In this document: in pieces, positions 16,040 through 23,742 of the stretch | How the letters are laid out: each line of letters starts with the position of its first letter | Position numbering within the stretch: position 1 is the first letter of the stretch | Assembly: GCA_016782125.1 (NCBI GenBank) | Contig: JADDPA010000178.1 | Span: 1 to 42,546, forward strand | Source: Thermobaculum sp. | GTDB taxonomy: Bacteria; Chloroflexota; Chloroflexia; Thermobaculales; Thermobaculaceae | Length of the DNA: 42,546 nt | Direction: 5' to 3' | Notes under the pieces: model-generated | The model's input: the letters and a program-made list of their open reading frames with translations, nothing else | Told to the model about the DNA's origin: nothing | The model's database searches: none | Position numbers and translations under genes: made by a program

Positions 16040-16834
16040 CTACATCTCCAACTCTGCGGAACCATCGGCCACCTGCAGGATGCGCAGCTTCGGGTCTGGC
16101 AGGGCAGCGAGCGCGTCCGCAAGCTCTTGTTCTGTGTCACCGGTTTGAACGTTGAAGAAGAGGGTGCCTTCAGAGACGAAGCGACTCTCGATGTTGTCGA
16201 TACTTGGCAGGCTCTCGACGGCTTTCCGCGCCCGCATCATCGCCGAAACTGTTCCGACTCCCCTGATGGCTATTTTCACGGATCGGTTCGTGGCGCCTTC
16301 CGCGGCACTGAATGCGACCGTGTGCTCTCCTGGATCCTCTTGTGGGGTTCCTGACCAGCTATCCATCACATGCCCGCGACGCTGTCGGAGCGGCTGTCCC
16401 ACCTGAGGTTGCCGAGGCGGGATGCTGAGACCATCTCCCGAAACCAGTGCACCGTCCAAGGATGCCACCATCTCGTCGACGCGTTCGAGCTGACTGCGTG
16501 CTGCACCTGCCTGCTGTAAACGCATCTCCAGGTCACCGCGGTAGTCCTGGAGCACCCGATGAATCTGTCCCTTCAGGCCGTTCACGCGCTCGTCTTGCGA
16601 GGAGCAGCGCTGCTGCAGTTCTTCGATTTGCCCTTCCAACCGGGACCGCTCGGCTTCGTGCTCTCTGCGCATCCGGGTTATCTCGGCGTGCGCCGCCTGC
16701 CGCATCTCGTTCACGCTGTTCTGCAGGTTCGTTATCACGCTGGTCAGATCTAGCCCAAGGCGCTCGAATCCCCCGTCGGTCTGCCGGCTCGCCTCAACAT
16801 CTTCGTTCCGAATCTCCTTGGGTGTCTCTTGCAT
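16040..16834 (-). CDS. Coiled-coil protein with C-terminal alpha/beta domain, unknown function
   Basis: 264 residues. A long charged helix, almost certainly coiled coil, spans about 30-130 (for example RMRREHEAERSRLEGQIEEL). A proline and glutamine-rich linker spans about 135-175. A compact domain of about 80 residues then begins at RSVKIAIRGVGTVSAMMRAR and looks like a two-layer ferredoxin-like fold (beta-alpha-beta with 'FFNVQTGDTEQELADAL'). No catalytic motif is seen. AAGGAG lies about 12 bases before the ATG. It lies between the pseudo-receiver gene (75 bases upstream) and the enolase-family gene (six bases downstream), all on the same strand. The domain layout suggests a scaffold or sensor. 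Confidence 0.75.
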   Translation of the reverse strand: MQETPKEIRNEDVEASRQTDGGFERLGLDLTSVITNLQNSVNEMRQAAHAEITRMRREHEAERSRLEGQIEELQQRCSSQDERVNGLKGQIHRVLQDYRGDLEMRLQQAGAARSQLERVDEMVASLDGALVSGDGLSIPPRQPQVGQPLRQRRGHVMDSWSGTPQEDPGEHTVAFSAAEGATNRSVKIAIRGVGTVSAMMRARKAVESLPSIDNIESRFVSEGTLFFNVQTGDTEQELADALAALPDPKLRILQVADGSAELEM

Positions 16835-16909
16835 ACGTCACTCGACTCCTTTGTATCTACCGGAAGCCAACTGGCACAGCTTAGGGCTCCGCACCGTCAC
16901 GGCTTATTG

Positions 16910-17476
16910 CTATCCGACGGGTCCTGCCTGCGCTCCAACCTGTTGGAGCAGAAAAAGCAGTCCGAGCAGAATCACGAGGACTGCAGCTATCGCGACATAG
17001 GGCCGTGTGCCCTGCTGGCCGACTCCCGCAAACACGGCACTGAGACCAGCACGGCTTTCCGTCCGCGGTGGAGTGGTCCCAAACTCCGCGGCGACCGTAG
17101 CGTTCATCAGTCGCGACCGTACGCGTAGCGCCAGGCGCTCCGTGTCGCTCTCGCTCTCCGGAGTGGCAACGTATTCCATGCGGTCCGGTGTATGCTTCCG
17201 TGCTTCAGCGAGCGCAGCACGCGGCACTGTGACCATGACGATGATCGGTCGGTTCTCGCCCAGGTCATCGAGGCTACCGAAGACCTCCAGACTCCCACCC
17301 TTTGGCAAAGCATCATCGAGCACCAACGCGCCGAAGGTCATCGCCCGCATGCGCTCGGTGGCGGTGGCCGGCTCAGATATCGTTTCCGACGGAACGCCTA
17401 GCCCCTCGAGGGTGGTGGCTAGTGGTGCGCTGACGTCGCGTGATTGGTGTACGATAAGTGTCCGGAAGTTATCCAT
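16910..17476 (-). CDS. Degenerate receiver-domain protein with C-terminal membrane anchor
   Basis: 188 residues from ATG 17476, with AGGAG six bases upstream. Residues 4-125 have the layout of a response-regulator receiver: FRTLIVHQSRD as beta-1, ALVLDDALPKGG with a candidate phospho-Asp at 54 or 55, and PIIVMVTVP as beta-4. The usual acidic pair after beta-1 is replaced by HQS, and the Lys-Pro of beta-5 is missing (VATPES), so phosphorylation is doubtful. Residues 160-180 form one membrane helix (VAIAAVLVILLGLLFLL). A receiver with a C-terminal membrane tail and no output domain is unusual. The frame is open 16 codons further upstream, without a ribosome site. Confidence 0.72.
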   Translation of the reverse strand: MDNFRTLIVHQSRDVSAPLATTLEGLGVPSETISEPATATERMRAMTFGALVLDDALPKGGSLEVFGSLDDLGENRPIIVMVTVPRAALAEARKHTPDRMEYVATPESESDTERLALRVRSRLMNATVAAEFGTTPPRTESRAGLSAVFAGVGQQGTRPYVAIAAVLVILLGLLFLLQQVGAQAGPVG

Positions 17477-17523
17477 ACCAGTCTCCTGCGACCAGACCCT
17501 GCGATGACGCCGATGTAAGTTCA

Positions 17524-17529
17524 ACTATA
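17524..17529 (-). promoter_or_regulatory. Possible -10 box for the pseudo-receiver operon
   Basis: TATAGT on the minus strand (17529 to 17524), about 47 bases before the ATG at 17476. No convincing -35 is seen. The region 17530-17739 otherwise shows only a weak 38-codon minus-strand frame. Confidence 0.25.
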
Positions 17530-17739
17530 CAAGGACAGTGGCGCACTTACACACTGCAGCAGTCACTGTGCCCCGCCTGCAACGCGACGCTCAGGCGTGC
17601 GGCTCTAACTCGATTGTCGGGCGCTGTCTTCGATGTACAGCCCGCATCAGCGATGCCGCGAAAAGGCGTGTTTCCAACTCCAGCGATGCAATGGCCACCA
17701 CTGCCATGCCCGCTGGGGGTGCTGGTCCGGGTGATCCGG

Positions 17740-18453
17740 CTAGCCCAACCGGAACACCTTAAAGCACTCCGCGTACTGCATGTCCTGGCCCTCAGCAACC
17801 TTCGCGCCCCGCTCCCGGATCCACTTCGGCAGTTCCGGATCGCTAACCTGACTGGCATGCTTGTAAAGCGCGGCAATCTTCTTGTCGATGGTCTCGGAGA
17901 TGTCGATCCAGCAGTCGGGTGTTTCTGTGCCGGTGACGTAGACCTCGCGCACCTTGTGCGGCTCGTATCCCTCCGTGATCAACTCCGGGAAGGTCATGCG
18001 GTCCCTCGCTGTTGGATACACGGCTGCGAGCGTGGCGTCACCGGTCGCGATGTGGTCCGGGTGGTTGATATAGCCGCTGATAGTGAACGAGCGGGTCGAG
18101 GTCATGCTGATGAGCCGGTCGGGACGGTGCTTGCGGATCATACGGGCGATATCGCGCCGGAGTTCCAGGGTGTGCTCGAGATAGCCGTCCGGATGATTCA
18201 GGAACTCCACCTCGTGCACGCCGAGCTCCGCAGCGGCGTCTCGCTGCTCAGCTTGCCGGGTCTGTATCAACTGCTCTCCACTGACATTCGGGTCACTGGA
18301 GCCCTTGCTCCCGTCCGTGGTGACGACGTATACGACCTCAAGTCCCTCGTTTACCCATTTCGCGACCGTGCCCGCGCAGCCGAACTCCGCGTCATCGGGA
18401 TGCGCGAATACGCACATCGCGCGTTTTGCCTCATACTTCTCTTCCTGACTCAT
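17740..18453 (-). CDS. PIG-L (LmbE-like) family deacetylase
   Basis: 237 residues from ATG 18453, with GGGGAG five bases upstream. The zinc-binding AHPDDAEFGCAGT lies near residue 17, followed by TRQAEQRDAAAELGV near 66 and the second metal histidine region INHPDH near 130. The family removes N-acetyl groups from GlcNAc-type sugars, including BshB and MshB of low-molecular-weight thiol synthesis. The product here cannot be named, since no bacillithiol or mycothiol ligase is in view. The start overlaps the stop of the GNAT gene by four bases (ATGA), so the two are co-translated. Confidence 0.88.
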   Translation of the reverse strand: MSQEEKYEAKRAMCVFAHPDDAEFGCAGTVAKWVNEGLEVVYVVTTDGSKGSSDPNVSGEQLIQTRQAEQRDAAAELGVHEVEFLNHPDGYLEHTLELRRDIARMIRKHRPDRLISMTSTRSFTISGYINHPDHIATGDATLAAVYPTARDRMTFPELITEGYEPHKVREVYVTGTETPDCWIDISETIDKKIAALYKHASQVSDPELPKWIRERGAKVAEGQDMQYAECFKVFRLG

Positions 18454-18929
18454 CGAATCTCCCCTGTATCGACTGCTGCTGGTGGGGCGGTAGACAGGGT
18501 GCACGAATACCACCCTCGTTGCTCCGCGCCCATTCTATCGTAAAGCCGCCGCGCCTCCGTGTTGGACTGCTCAGTCTGCCACTCGAGGCTCGCGTATCCC
18601 GCTTCGAACGCGTACAGCCGGCACCGCTCGATAAGTGCGCGGCCCACACCACACCCGCGGGTTGTCGGATCCACGTACAGGTCGTTGAGCAGGCAGTACG
18701 ATCCCGCTGTGACGGAGGACAAGGGAAAATACAGGGTGGCGAAACCGATAGGGCCGAGTGTTTCTTCCAAGGCGACGAACTGCACCGCCACACTCGGGTC
18801 CGCCAGCACGCGCGTGAAATGCTCTCGGTTGTGCGCCTCATTGGGCTCGGTGCGGTAAAAGCGTTGATATGCGGCTAGCAGAGGGAGTATACGACCAACG
18901 GAGTTTGAGGTCACGCGTTCTATCCACAC
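18450..18929 (-). CDS. GNAT family N-acetyltransferase
   Basis: 159 residues from GTG 18929, with GGAG seven bases upstream. The acetyl-CoA motif A is LYVDPTTRGCGVGRALIER near residue 88, and motif B follows as EWQTEQSNTEARRLYDRMG near 120. The substrate is unknown; the sequence resembles diamine/aminoglycoside-type GNATs with an N-terminal 'I-P-L--L---Y' segment. It is coupled to the PIG-L deacetylase downstream. That pairing of acetyltransferase and deacetylase could act on one amino-sugar metabolite, but this is inference. The 127 bases upstream, before the lon stop, hold nothing I can name. Confidence 0.85.
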   Translation of the reverse strand: MWIERVTSNSVGRILPLLAAYQRFYRTEPNEAHNREHFTRVLADPSVAVQFVALEETLGPIGFATLYFPLSSVTAGSYCLLNDLYVDPTTRGCGVGRALIERCRLYAFEAGYASLEWQTEQSNTEARRLYDRMGAEQRGWYSCTLSTAPPAAVDTGEIR

Positions 18930-19056
18930 GCGGATCTCCGGGTGATGCGACTGAGCCCATCATGAAACGACCGTTCAGCCACTCGGGCCGGACAGATCAT
19001 GCGCCGGTGAATGTGCCCGTGCACACTCGACGAAAGGCTCCCAGGTTTTGGCGCCA

Positions 19057-21519
19057 CTATACCCCTACGATGGCCGGTTCGGTGAGCGCGGTCATGAATA
19101 CATCGTCCACGTTGTCCGCAAAGACGAAGGTCATTTCTCTGCGCAACTCCTCGGGGAGGTCCTCCAGATCGCGTTCGTTGCGTCGCGGAAGGATCACCGT
19201 GCGAAGTCCGGCCCGATGAGCCGCAAGAACTTTCTCCTTGATGCCGCCGACCGGCAGGACTTTTCCGCGCAAAGTTATCTCACCGGTCATCGCGACGTCG
19301 GAGCGGACGGGCCTGCCACTCGCGACGGACGCAAGCGCCGATGCCATCGTGACGCCTGCAGATGGGCCGTCCTTTGGCACTGCGCCGCCGGGAACGTGCA
19401 AGTGCACAGCTTGCTTATCAAAAGCTGTGGGGCTTAGACCTAGGGCCTGTGCACTGGAACGCACGTAGGTCAGGGCGGCCTGCGCCGACTCGCGCATCAC
19501 GTCACCGAGCTGTCCGGTCAAGATCAGGCGATCCTCGTCGGAGGGCGTCATCGACGCCTCGACGTACACGATGTCGCCACCAACCGGTGTCCAGACCAGC
19601 CCAGTTGCGATGCCCGGGCGGTCTATCCGTTCCACCGCCTCGTTCTCGAAGAACGGCCGGCGCAGATATTCCTGGAGGTCGGTTTCGGTGACGAGGAAGG
19701 GCCCGTGCTCACCCTCGGCATAGCGCCTCGCGACTTTGCGCAGAAGAGTACCGATGGTGCGCTCCAGGTTTCGCACGCCGGCTTCGCGCGTGTAGCCACG
19801 AATCATGCCTCGGAGCGCGTCCTCGGACACGGTGACCTCCTCGGGCTGAAGTCCGTTTGCCCGCAACTGACGTGGTATCAGGTACTGCTCCGCAATCCTG
19901 AGCTTTTCCTCCTCCGTGTACCCACTGAGCTCCAGTATTTCCATTCGGTCGCGGAGCGGAGCCGGGATGGTATCAAGGGTGTTCGCAGTCGCGATGAACA
20001 TCACGCGCGAGAGGTCGAACGGGACATCTAGATAATTGTCCCGGAACGTGTGATTCTGCTCCGGATCGAGCACTTCAAGCAACGCTGCCGACGGATCGCC
20101 CTGGTACCCGATGGAAAGCTTGTCCACTTCATCGAGCATGAAGACGGGATCCGCACTCTCGGCACGAGTCAGTCCCTGAATGATCCGGCCAGGCATCGCG
20201 CCGATGTAGGTCCGCCTGTGGCCTCGCACCTCCGCCTCGTCGCGGACGCCGCCAAGGCTCATGCGTCCGAACTTCCGGCCGAGGGACCGGGCGATGCTCT
20301 GGCCGAGGGAGGTCTTGCCAACGCCGGGAGGCCCGACGAAGCAGAGGATCGGCTCGCGCAGGTCGGCACGCTCCGCGTCCGGGGTACGCTGAGCCTTCAG
20401 CTTGCGCACGGCCAGGTACTCAAGAATTCGATCCTTGATCCGTTCGAGGTCGTAATGATCTTCATCGAGTATCTGACGTGCCCGTGGTACGTCGATCTCG
20501 CCTTCGGTGTACACACCCCATGGCAAACCGAGCATCAGCTCGATGTATGTCCGAATGATAGAATGCTCCGGGCTGGCGGGCGGCAGGCGCTCCAGGCGAC
20601 CCAGCTCACGCTCGACCTGCTTGCGCGCCTCCTCGGAAAGCGCCACTTCGGCCGCCTGCTCTCGGAGGCGGTTGGTCTCCGCGACCTGGTCATCTTCCTC
20701 GCCCAGTTCCTGCTGAATGGCGCGCAACTGCTCGCGCAGGAAGTACTCTCGTTGCGCTTTGGTCATCGTCTCCTGCGCCTGCGTCTGGATCTTCTGACCA
20801 AGCTCCAGCACTTGCAGCTCGTGGTTGAGGACGTCGGTGAGACGCACCAACTTCTTGCGTACGCTCGGCAACTCGAGAATTTCCTGCCGTACCGCCAGCT
20901 CCATTCGGATGGAACCGGCGATGAGGTACGTGACGTGGCGGGAGTCCGTGAGGCTAGTGGCATACGTCCCGAGCTCCTCGGGAAGTTGCTGGTTCAGGCT
21001 GAGAAGCCGCTGAAACATCTGCACCACGTTGCGGCGCATTGCCTCGATCTCGACGGTCTCCTCGTGCTCCTCGTGGACGACCTCTATGTCGGCGACGAGG
21101 TACGGCTCCTCCTGTGTTACCTCGGTGACGCGAATCCGCTCCAGGCCCTGAACGGCCACCATGATCGTCCCGTCCGGCCGGCGCAGTAGCTGTGCGATGC
21201 GGCCAGCGGTGCCCTCCGTGTAGATGTCCGCGGGTCCCGGCTGCTCGATGCTGGAGTCCTTTTGCGCGACGAGCGCAACGAGACGGTCAGTCTTCATGAT
21301 CTGGTCAATTAGGCGAACGGAACGCGGCTGACCGACGAGGAATGGCTGCACCGCGAACGGGTAGACGATGACCTCTTTAAGCGGTAGAAGCGGCAGGCTG
21401 CCGGGGATGTTGGGCCGGTTTTCACCCTCGTCGCGCGCCGAACCCTCGTTCGTGGCGGGGGCTTGCGTATCTTCTGGGGTTTGCGTGTCCGCTGGGTTCG
21501 TGTTCTCTTGCTCAGTCAT
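19057..21519 (-). CDS. lon: ATP-dependent protease Lon
   Basis: 820 residues, full length. The N-terminal substrate-binding domain begins LPLLPLKEVIVYPFAVQPF near residue 43, and a coiled-coil segment ends near 310. The AAA+ module has GPPGVGKTSLGQSIA near 393 and FMLDEVDKLS near 457. The C-terminal protease domain has GPSAGVTMASALAS with the catalytic Ser near 720 and the partner Lys near 761 (GGIKEKVLAA). It degrades misfolded and regulatory proteins in the cytoplasm. Its ATG lies inside the 3' end of hsp20 (eight-base overlap), so the chaperone and protease are made together. A short low-complexity Thr/Glu/Asn head (residues 1-35) precedes the domain. Confidence 0.97.
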   Translation of the reverse strand: MTEQENTNPADTQTPEDTQAPATNEGSARDEGENRPNIPGSLPLLPLKEVIVYPFAVQPFLVGQPRSVRLIDQIMKTDRLVALVAQKDSSIEQPGPADIYTEGTAGRIAQLLRRPDGTIMVAVQGLERIRVTEVTQEEPYLVADIEVVHEEHEETVEIEAMRRNVVQMFQRLLSLNQQLPEELGTYATSLTDSRHVTYLIAGSIRMELAVRQEILELPSVRKKLVRLTDVLNHELQVLELGQKIQTQAQETMTKAQREYFLREQLRAIQQELGEEDDQVAETNRLREQAAEVALSEEARKQVERELGRLERLPPASPEHSIIRTYIELMLGLPWGVYTEGEIDVPRARQILDEDHYDLERIKDRILEYLAVRKLKAQRTPDAERADLREPILCFVGPPGVGKTSLGQSIARSLGRKFGRMSLGGVRDEAEVRGHRRTYIGAMPGRIIQGLTRAESADPVFMLDEVDKLSIGYQGDPSAALLEVLDPEQNHTFRDNYLDVPFDLSRVMFIATANTLDTIPAPLRDRMEILELSGYTEEEKLRIAEQYLIPRQLRANGLQPEEVTVSEDALRGMIRGYTREAGVRNLERTIGTLLRKVARRYAEGEHGPFLVTETDLQEYLRRPFFENEAVERIDRPGIATGLVWTPVGGDIVYVEASMTPSDEDRLILTGQLGDVMRESAQAALTYVRSSAQALGLSPTAFDKQAVHLHVPGGAVPKDGPSAGVTMASALASVASGRPVRSDVAMTGEITLRGKVLPVGGIKEKVLAAHRAGLRTVILPRRNERDLEDLPEELRREMTFVFADNVDDVFMTALTEPAIVGV

Positions 21520-21970
21520 GGGTGTTATCCAGTACCATTGTCTTTTGCAAACTGCTGGTTTGGCTCGGCAGCCCGATTCTCAGGAAGCCGTTCTGGTACG
21601 AAGCTTCGACGCGGTCAACCTCTACTTTCAAGGGCAGGAAGACCTCTACCCGGAACTCGCCGTAGCGGACGCCTGCCTCGTAGTATGTGAGCTCCCGCTC
21701 GGCGTCAATGGTGGGCTTGCGCTCACCCTTCACCACGAGCACGTCGTCAAAGAGCACTACCTCAATGTCGTCCTCAGCCATGCCGGCGAGCTCGATCAGC
21801 ACGGTAAGCTCGTCATCCATCTGGAACACGTCCACGGGAGGCCGCCATTCCCCGGCAGCGTTCAGCGCCGTGTTTCTCGACGCGTCCATAAGGTAGTCTA
21901 GCATTCGCTCTAGCTGGCGACCCGCGGCTACGGTGCTGATGTAGCTCACTCGTTGGTATCGAAGCTTCAT
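21512..21970 (-). CDS. Hsp20 / alpha-crystallin small heat-shock protein
   Basis: 152 residues from ATG 21970, preceded by GAGGA. The alpha-crystallin domain runs from about residue 45 (WRPPVDVFQMDDELTVLIEL) to the end, with the characteristic closing GEFRVEVFLPLKV ... NGFLRIGLP. The short C-terminal tail lacks a clear I-X-I motif. Small heat-shock proteins hold unfolding proteins for refolding or disposal. The stop overlaps lon by eight bases, which links holding and degradation in one mRNA. The frame is open to 22078, but those residues are not family-like. No CIRCE element is seen upstream. Confidence 0.92.
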   Translation of the reverse strand: MKLRYQRVSYISTVAAGRQLERMLDYLMDASRNTALNAAGEWRPPVDVFQMDDELTVLIELAGMAEDDIEVVLFDDVLVVKGERKPTIDAERELTYYEAGVRYGEFRVEVFLPLKVEVDRVEASYQNGFLRIGLPSQTSSLQKTMVLDNTHD

Positions 21971-22151
21971 TGGACTCAAATCCTCTTTGCGTAACGCACC
22001 GGCTGTTCCATCAGAGGGTAGTATATCTGAGCACGCGCCCTGCCTCCGCTTCATCCCCAGCTCGTCGGCCGGATCCATACCCCAATGCTGCCGTTCGCGT
22101 CATGACAAAGGCTGTCCGGGCGCGGTGATGTCTGATGCTTGAGCAAGGACG

Positions 22152-23192
22152 CTAATCTTCTATCTCGGGATTAGCGGCGATGATCTCTTCAGCCATCTCC
22201 CAGACGCGGGTAAGGACTGTTACTACCTGGTTCCCGCGTTCCCGAAATTCGGTGAACGAGGCGATGCCGAGATCAGCGAGGAGCTGTCGGTGGCCCGTAT
22301 CGAACCTGTCCCGCAACTCGTCGGGCGCATCCTCGTGCAGTACCTTCTGGCAGCGGGAATAGGTGACCGCTATCCAAAATACGGCCTCCCGATGGTAGCC
22401 CCGCTCGATCAGGTCCCGGCTACCGTCGATAGCGACCGGGCGGGCGATGTCGCTGATGTCTGAGGCGAAGGGGAACGGTGTCCTGATCACGGATGTGGCG
22501 GCATCGAACACATCCGCAAGCGCGGCAAGGTGATACTCAACTCGCTGCCGGCTCAGCTGGGCGCATCCGAGCAGTTCCAGCAGCGCCTCATGGAAATTCA
22601 GGTGGCCGTAATCCGCGAGCAGTTCTCGCACCGCCATATACCGCTGTCGCACGGTGGGGTTCTTGAGACCGGCCAAGAGCAACACGTGGGTTGTCACCCC
22701 CGTCGGAAAAAGCCAGCCAATCGCCTGATCGGGGAAAGGCGCGTCTTGGTCCATACGTCGAATTCCGTTGAGGATGTTGTCTCTGGCGTGTTCGCAACGT
22801 CGGCGCACCCATGGTCCCCGGGCAAAGCCGCGCGCCACCGCGGCTTGGAGTTCAGTGAGCTGTCCTGACGGATCCAGGATGATGCTATTGCCTCTGAGGC
22901 CGCCAGCTAAATGATAGTGGGCAAGGACTTGGTCGGGCGTTCCTACCTGATCGATCGACAGGTAGGTCACTTCGAGCAGCACGCCCTGATAGATGAATTT
23001 GCCGCGCTTGTCTCCTTGGTTTGGATTGGTCAGAACCAGATTTATATCAACGTCTGACGCGGCTGGGAGATCGGCATGGTCAGGCAGCCAGGTGGCAGAG
23101 CCCGCGAAGTACGCGCCATGCAGGCCCGAAACGCTGCTGGCTTCCTCCATCACCCACTGCCGAGCCAACGCTTTCGCTTCTTTGACAATCAT
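22152..23192 (-). CDS. Nucleotidyltransferase-fold protein of unknown substrate
   Basis: 346 residues. The pol-beta-type signature is present: GSATW at 31-35 followed by SDVDINLVL (Asp 47 and Asp 49) as the metal-binding pair. The remaining 230 residues are mostly helical, like the C-terminal domain of ANT/kanamycin-type or other stand-alone nucleotidyltransferases. It may adenylylate a small molecule; resistance is possible but not shown. AAGAAGG directly precedes the ATG. It stands alone, 136 bases downstream of ridA, with no toxin-antitoxin partner (a HEPN gene would be expected in that case). Confidence 0.72.
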   Translation of the reverse strand: MIVKEAKALARQWVMEEASSVSGLHGAYFAGSATWLPDHADLPAASDVDINLVLTNPNQGDKRGKFIYQGVLLEVTYLSIDQVGTPDQVLAHYHLAGGLRGNSIILDPSGQLTELQAAVARGFARGPWVRRRCEHARDNILNGIRRMDQDAPFPDQAIGWLFPTGVTTHVLLLAGLKNPTVRQRYMAVRELLADYGHLNFHEALLELLGCAQLSRQRVEYHLAALADVFDAATSVIRTPFPFASDISDIARPVAIDGSRDLIERGYHREAVFWIAVTYSRCQKVLHEDAPDELRDRFDTGHRQLLADLGIASFTEFRERGNQVVTVLTRVWEMAEEIIAANPEIED

Positions 23193-23298
23193 GCCTTCTT
23201 CGCAATCTGCACGCTTGCGGCCGGATCCAAATAGGTGGCGATCTAAGCCTAGGGGAGCGACGCCGCTCGCAATCGCGCACTAGCGCAGCGTACGTGAG

Positions 23299-23317
23299 GG
23301 TGTCTGTGGCAGACACC
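23299..23317. terminator. Hairpin after ridA, possible terminator
   Basis: GGTGTCTG (23299-23306) and CAGACACC (23310-23317) form a perfect eight-pair stem with a three-base loop, 12 bases past the ridA stop on the minus strand. No T run follows. Confidence 0.35.
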
Positions 23318-23328
23318 GAATCTTAGGG

Positions 23329-23727
23329 TTAAGTCTGACGGAGCAGAGCAACCGTGTCTATCTCCACGCGCGCTCCCTGCGGTAGGGCCGCGACGCCGAT
23401 GGTGGTACGTGCAGGCGGGTCGGAGGGAAAGAAGCTGCCGTAGACCTCATTGAACGCGCCGAAGTCTGACATGTCGGCGAGGTAGCAGGTGTTCTTGATC
23501 GCCAGTTCCAGGTGGGATCCGGCTGCTTGGAGAACGGCGCTCAGGTTTTGGAGTACCTGCCGCGTCTGCTCCTCGATACCACCGTCGACCAATGTGCCTG
23601 TTTCGGGATTTAGACCGATTTGTCCGCTCGTATACACGAATGTGCCGACGACGAGCGCTTGTGAGTATGCTGCCACCGCCTGCGGTGCGGCGTCTGTGGT
23701 GACGATCTTTCGATTATCGTTGGGCAT
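23329..23727 (-). CDS. ridA: RidA family enamine/imine deaminase
   Basis: 132 residues, ATG 23727 with AGGAG six bases upstream. Family features are ASGQIGLNPETG-like YTSGQIGLNPETGTL near residue 33, the central NTCYLADMSDFGAFNEVY near 84, and the C-terminal PARTTIGVAALPQGARVEID with the substrate-binding Arg near 109. RidA hydrolyses reactive 2-aminoacrylate and related imines formed by PLP enzymes, which fits its place 15 bases after lysA, a PLP enzyme. It is the last gene of folB-lysA-ridA. Confidence 0.93.
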   Translation of the reverse strand: MPNDNRKIVTTDAAPQAVAAYSQALVVGTFVYTSGQIGLNPETGTLVDGGIEEQTRQVLQNLSAVLQAAGSHLELAIKNTCYLADMSDFGAFNEVYGSFFPSDPPARTTIGVAALPQGARVEIDTVALLRQT

Positions 23728-23742
23728 CGGGAACTCCTGCTC

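Noticed and set aside
17591-17707. A 38-codon minus-strand frame (ATG 17707) with a plausible-looking peptide beginning MAVVAIASLELETRL
   Set aside because: No Shine-Dalgarno, no coupling to either neighbour and no supporting signal; too weak to call a gene.
17458-18543. A 361-codon plus-strand open frame antisense to the PIG-L gene
   Set aside because: No ribosome site; the PIG-L frame on the other strand has clear catalytic motifs.
20050-21189. A 379-codon plus-strand open frame antisense to lon
   Set aside because: Mirror of the lon codon pattern; no ribosome site and no family features.
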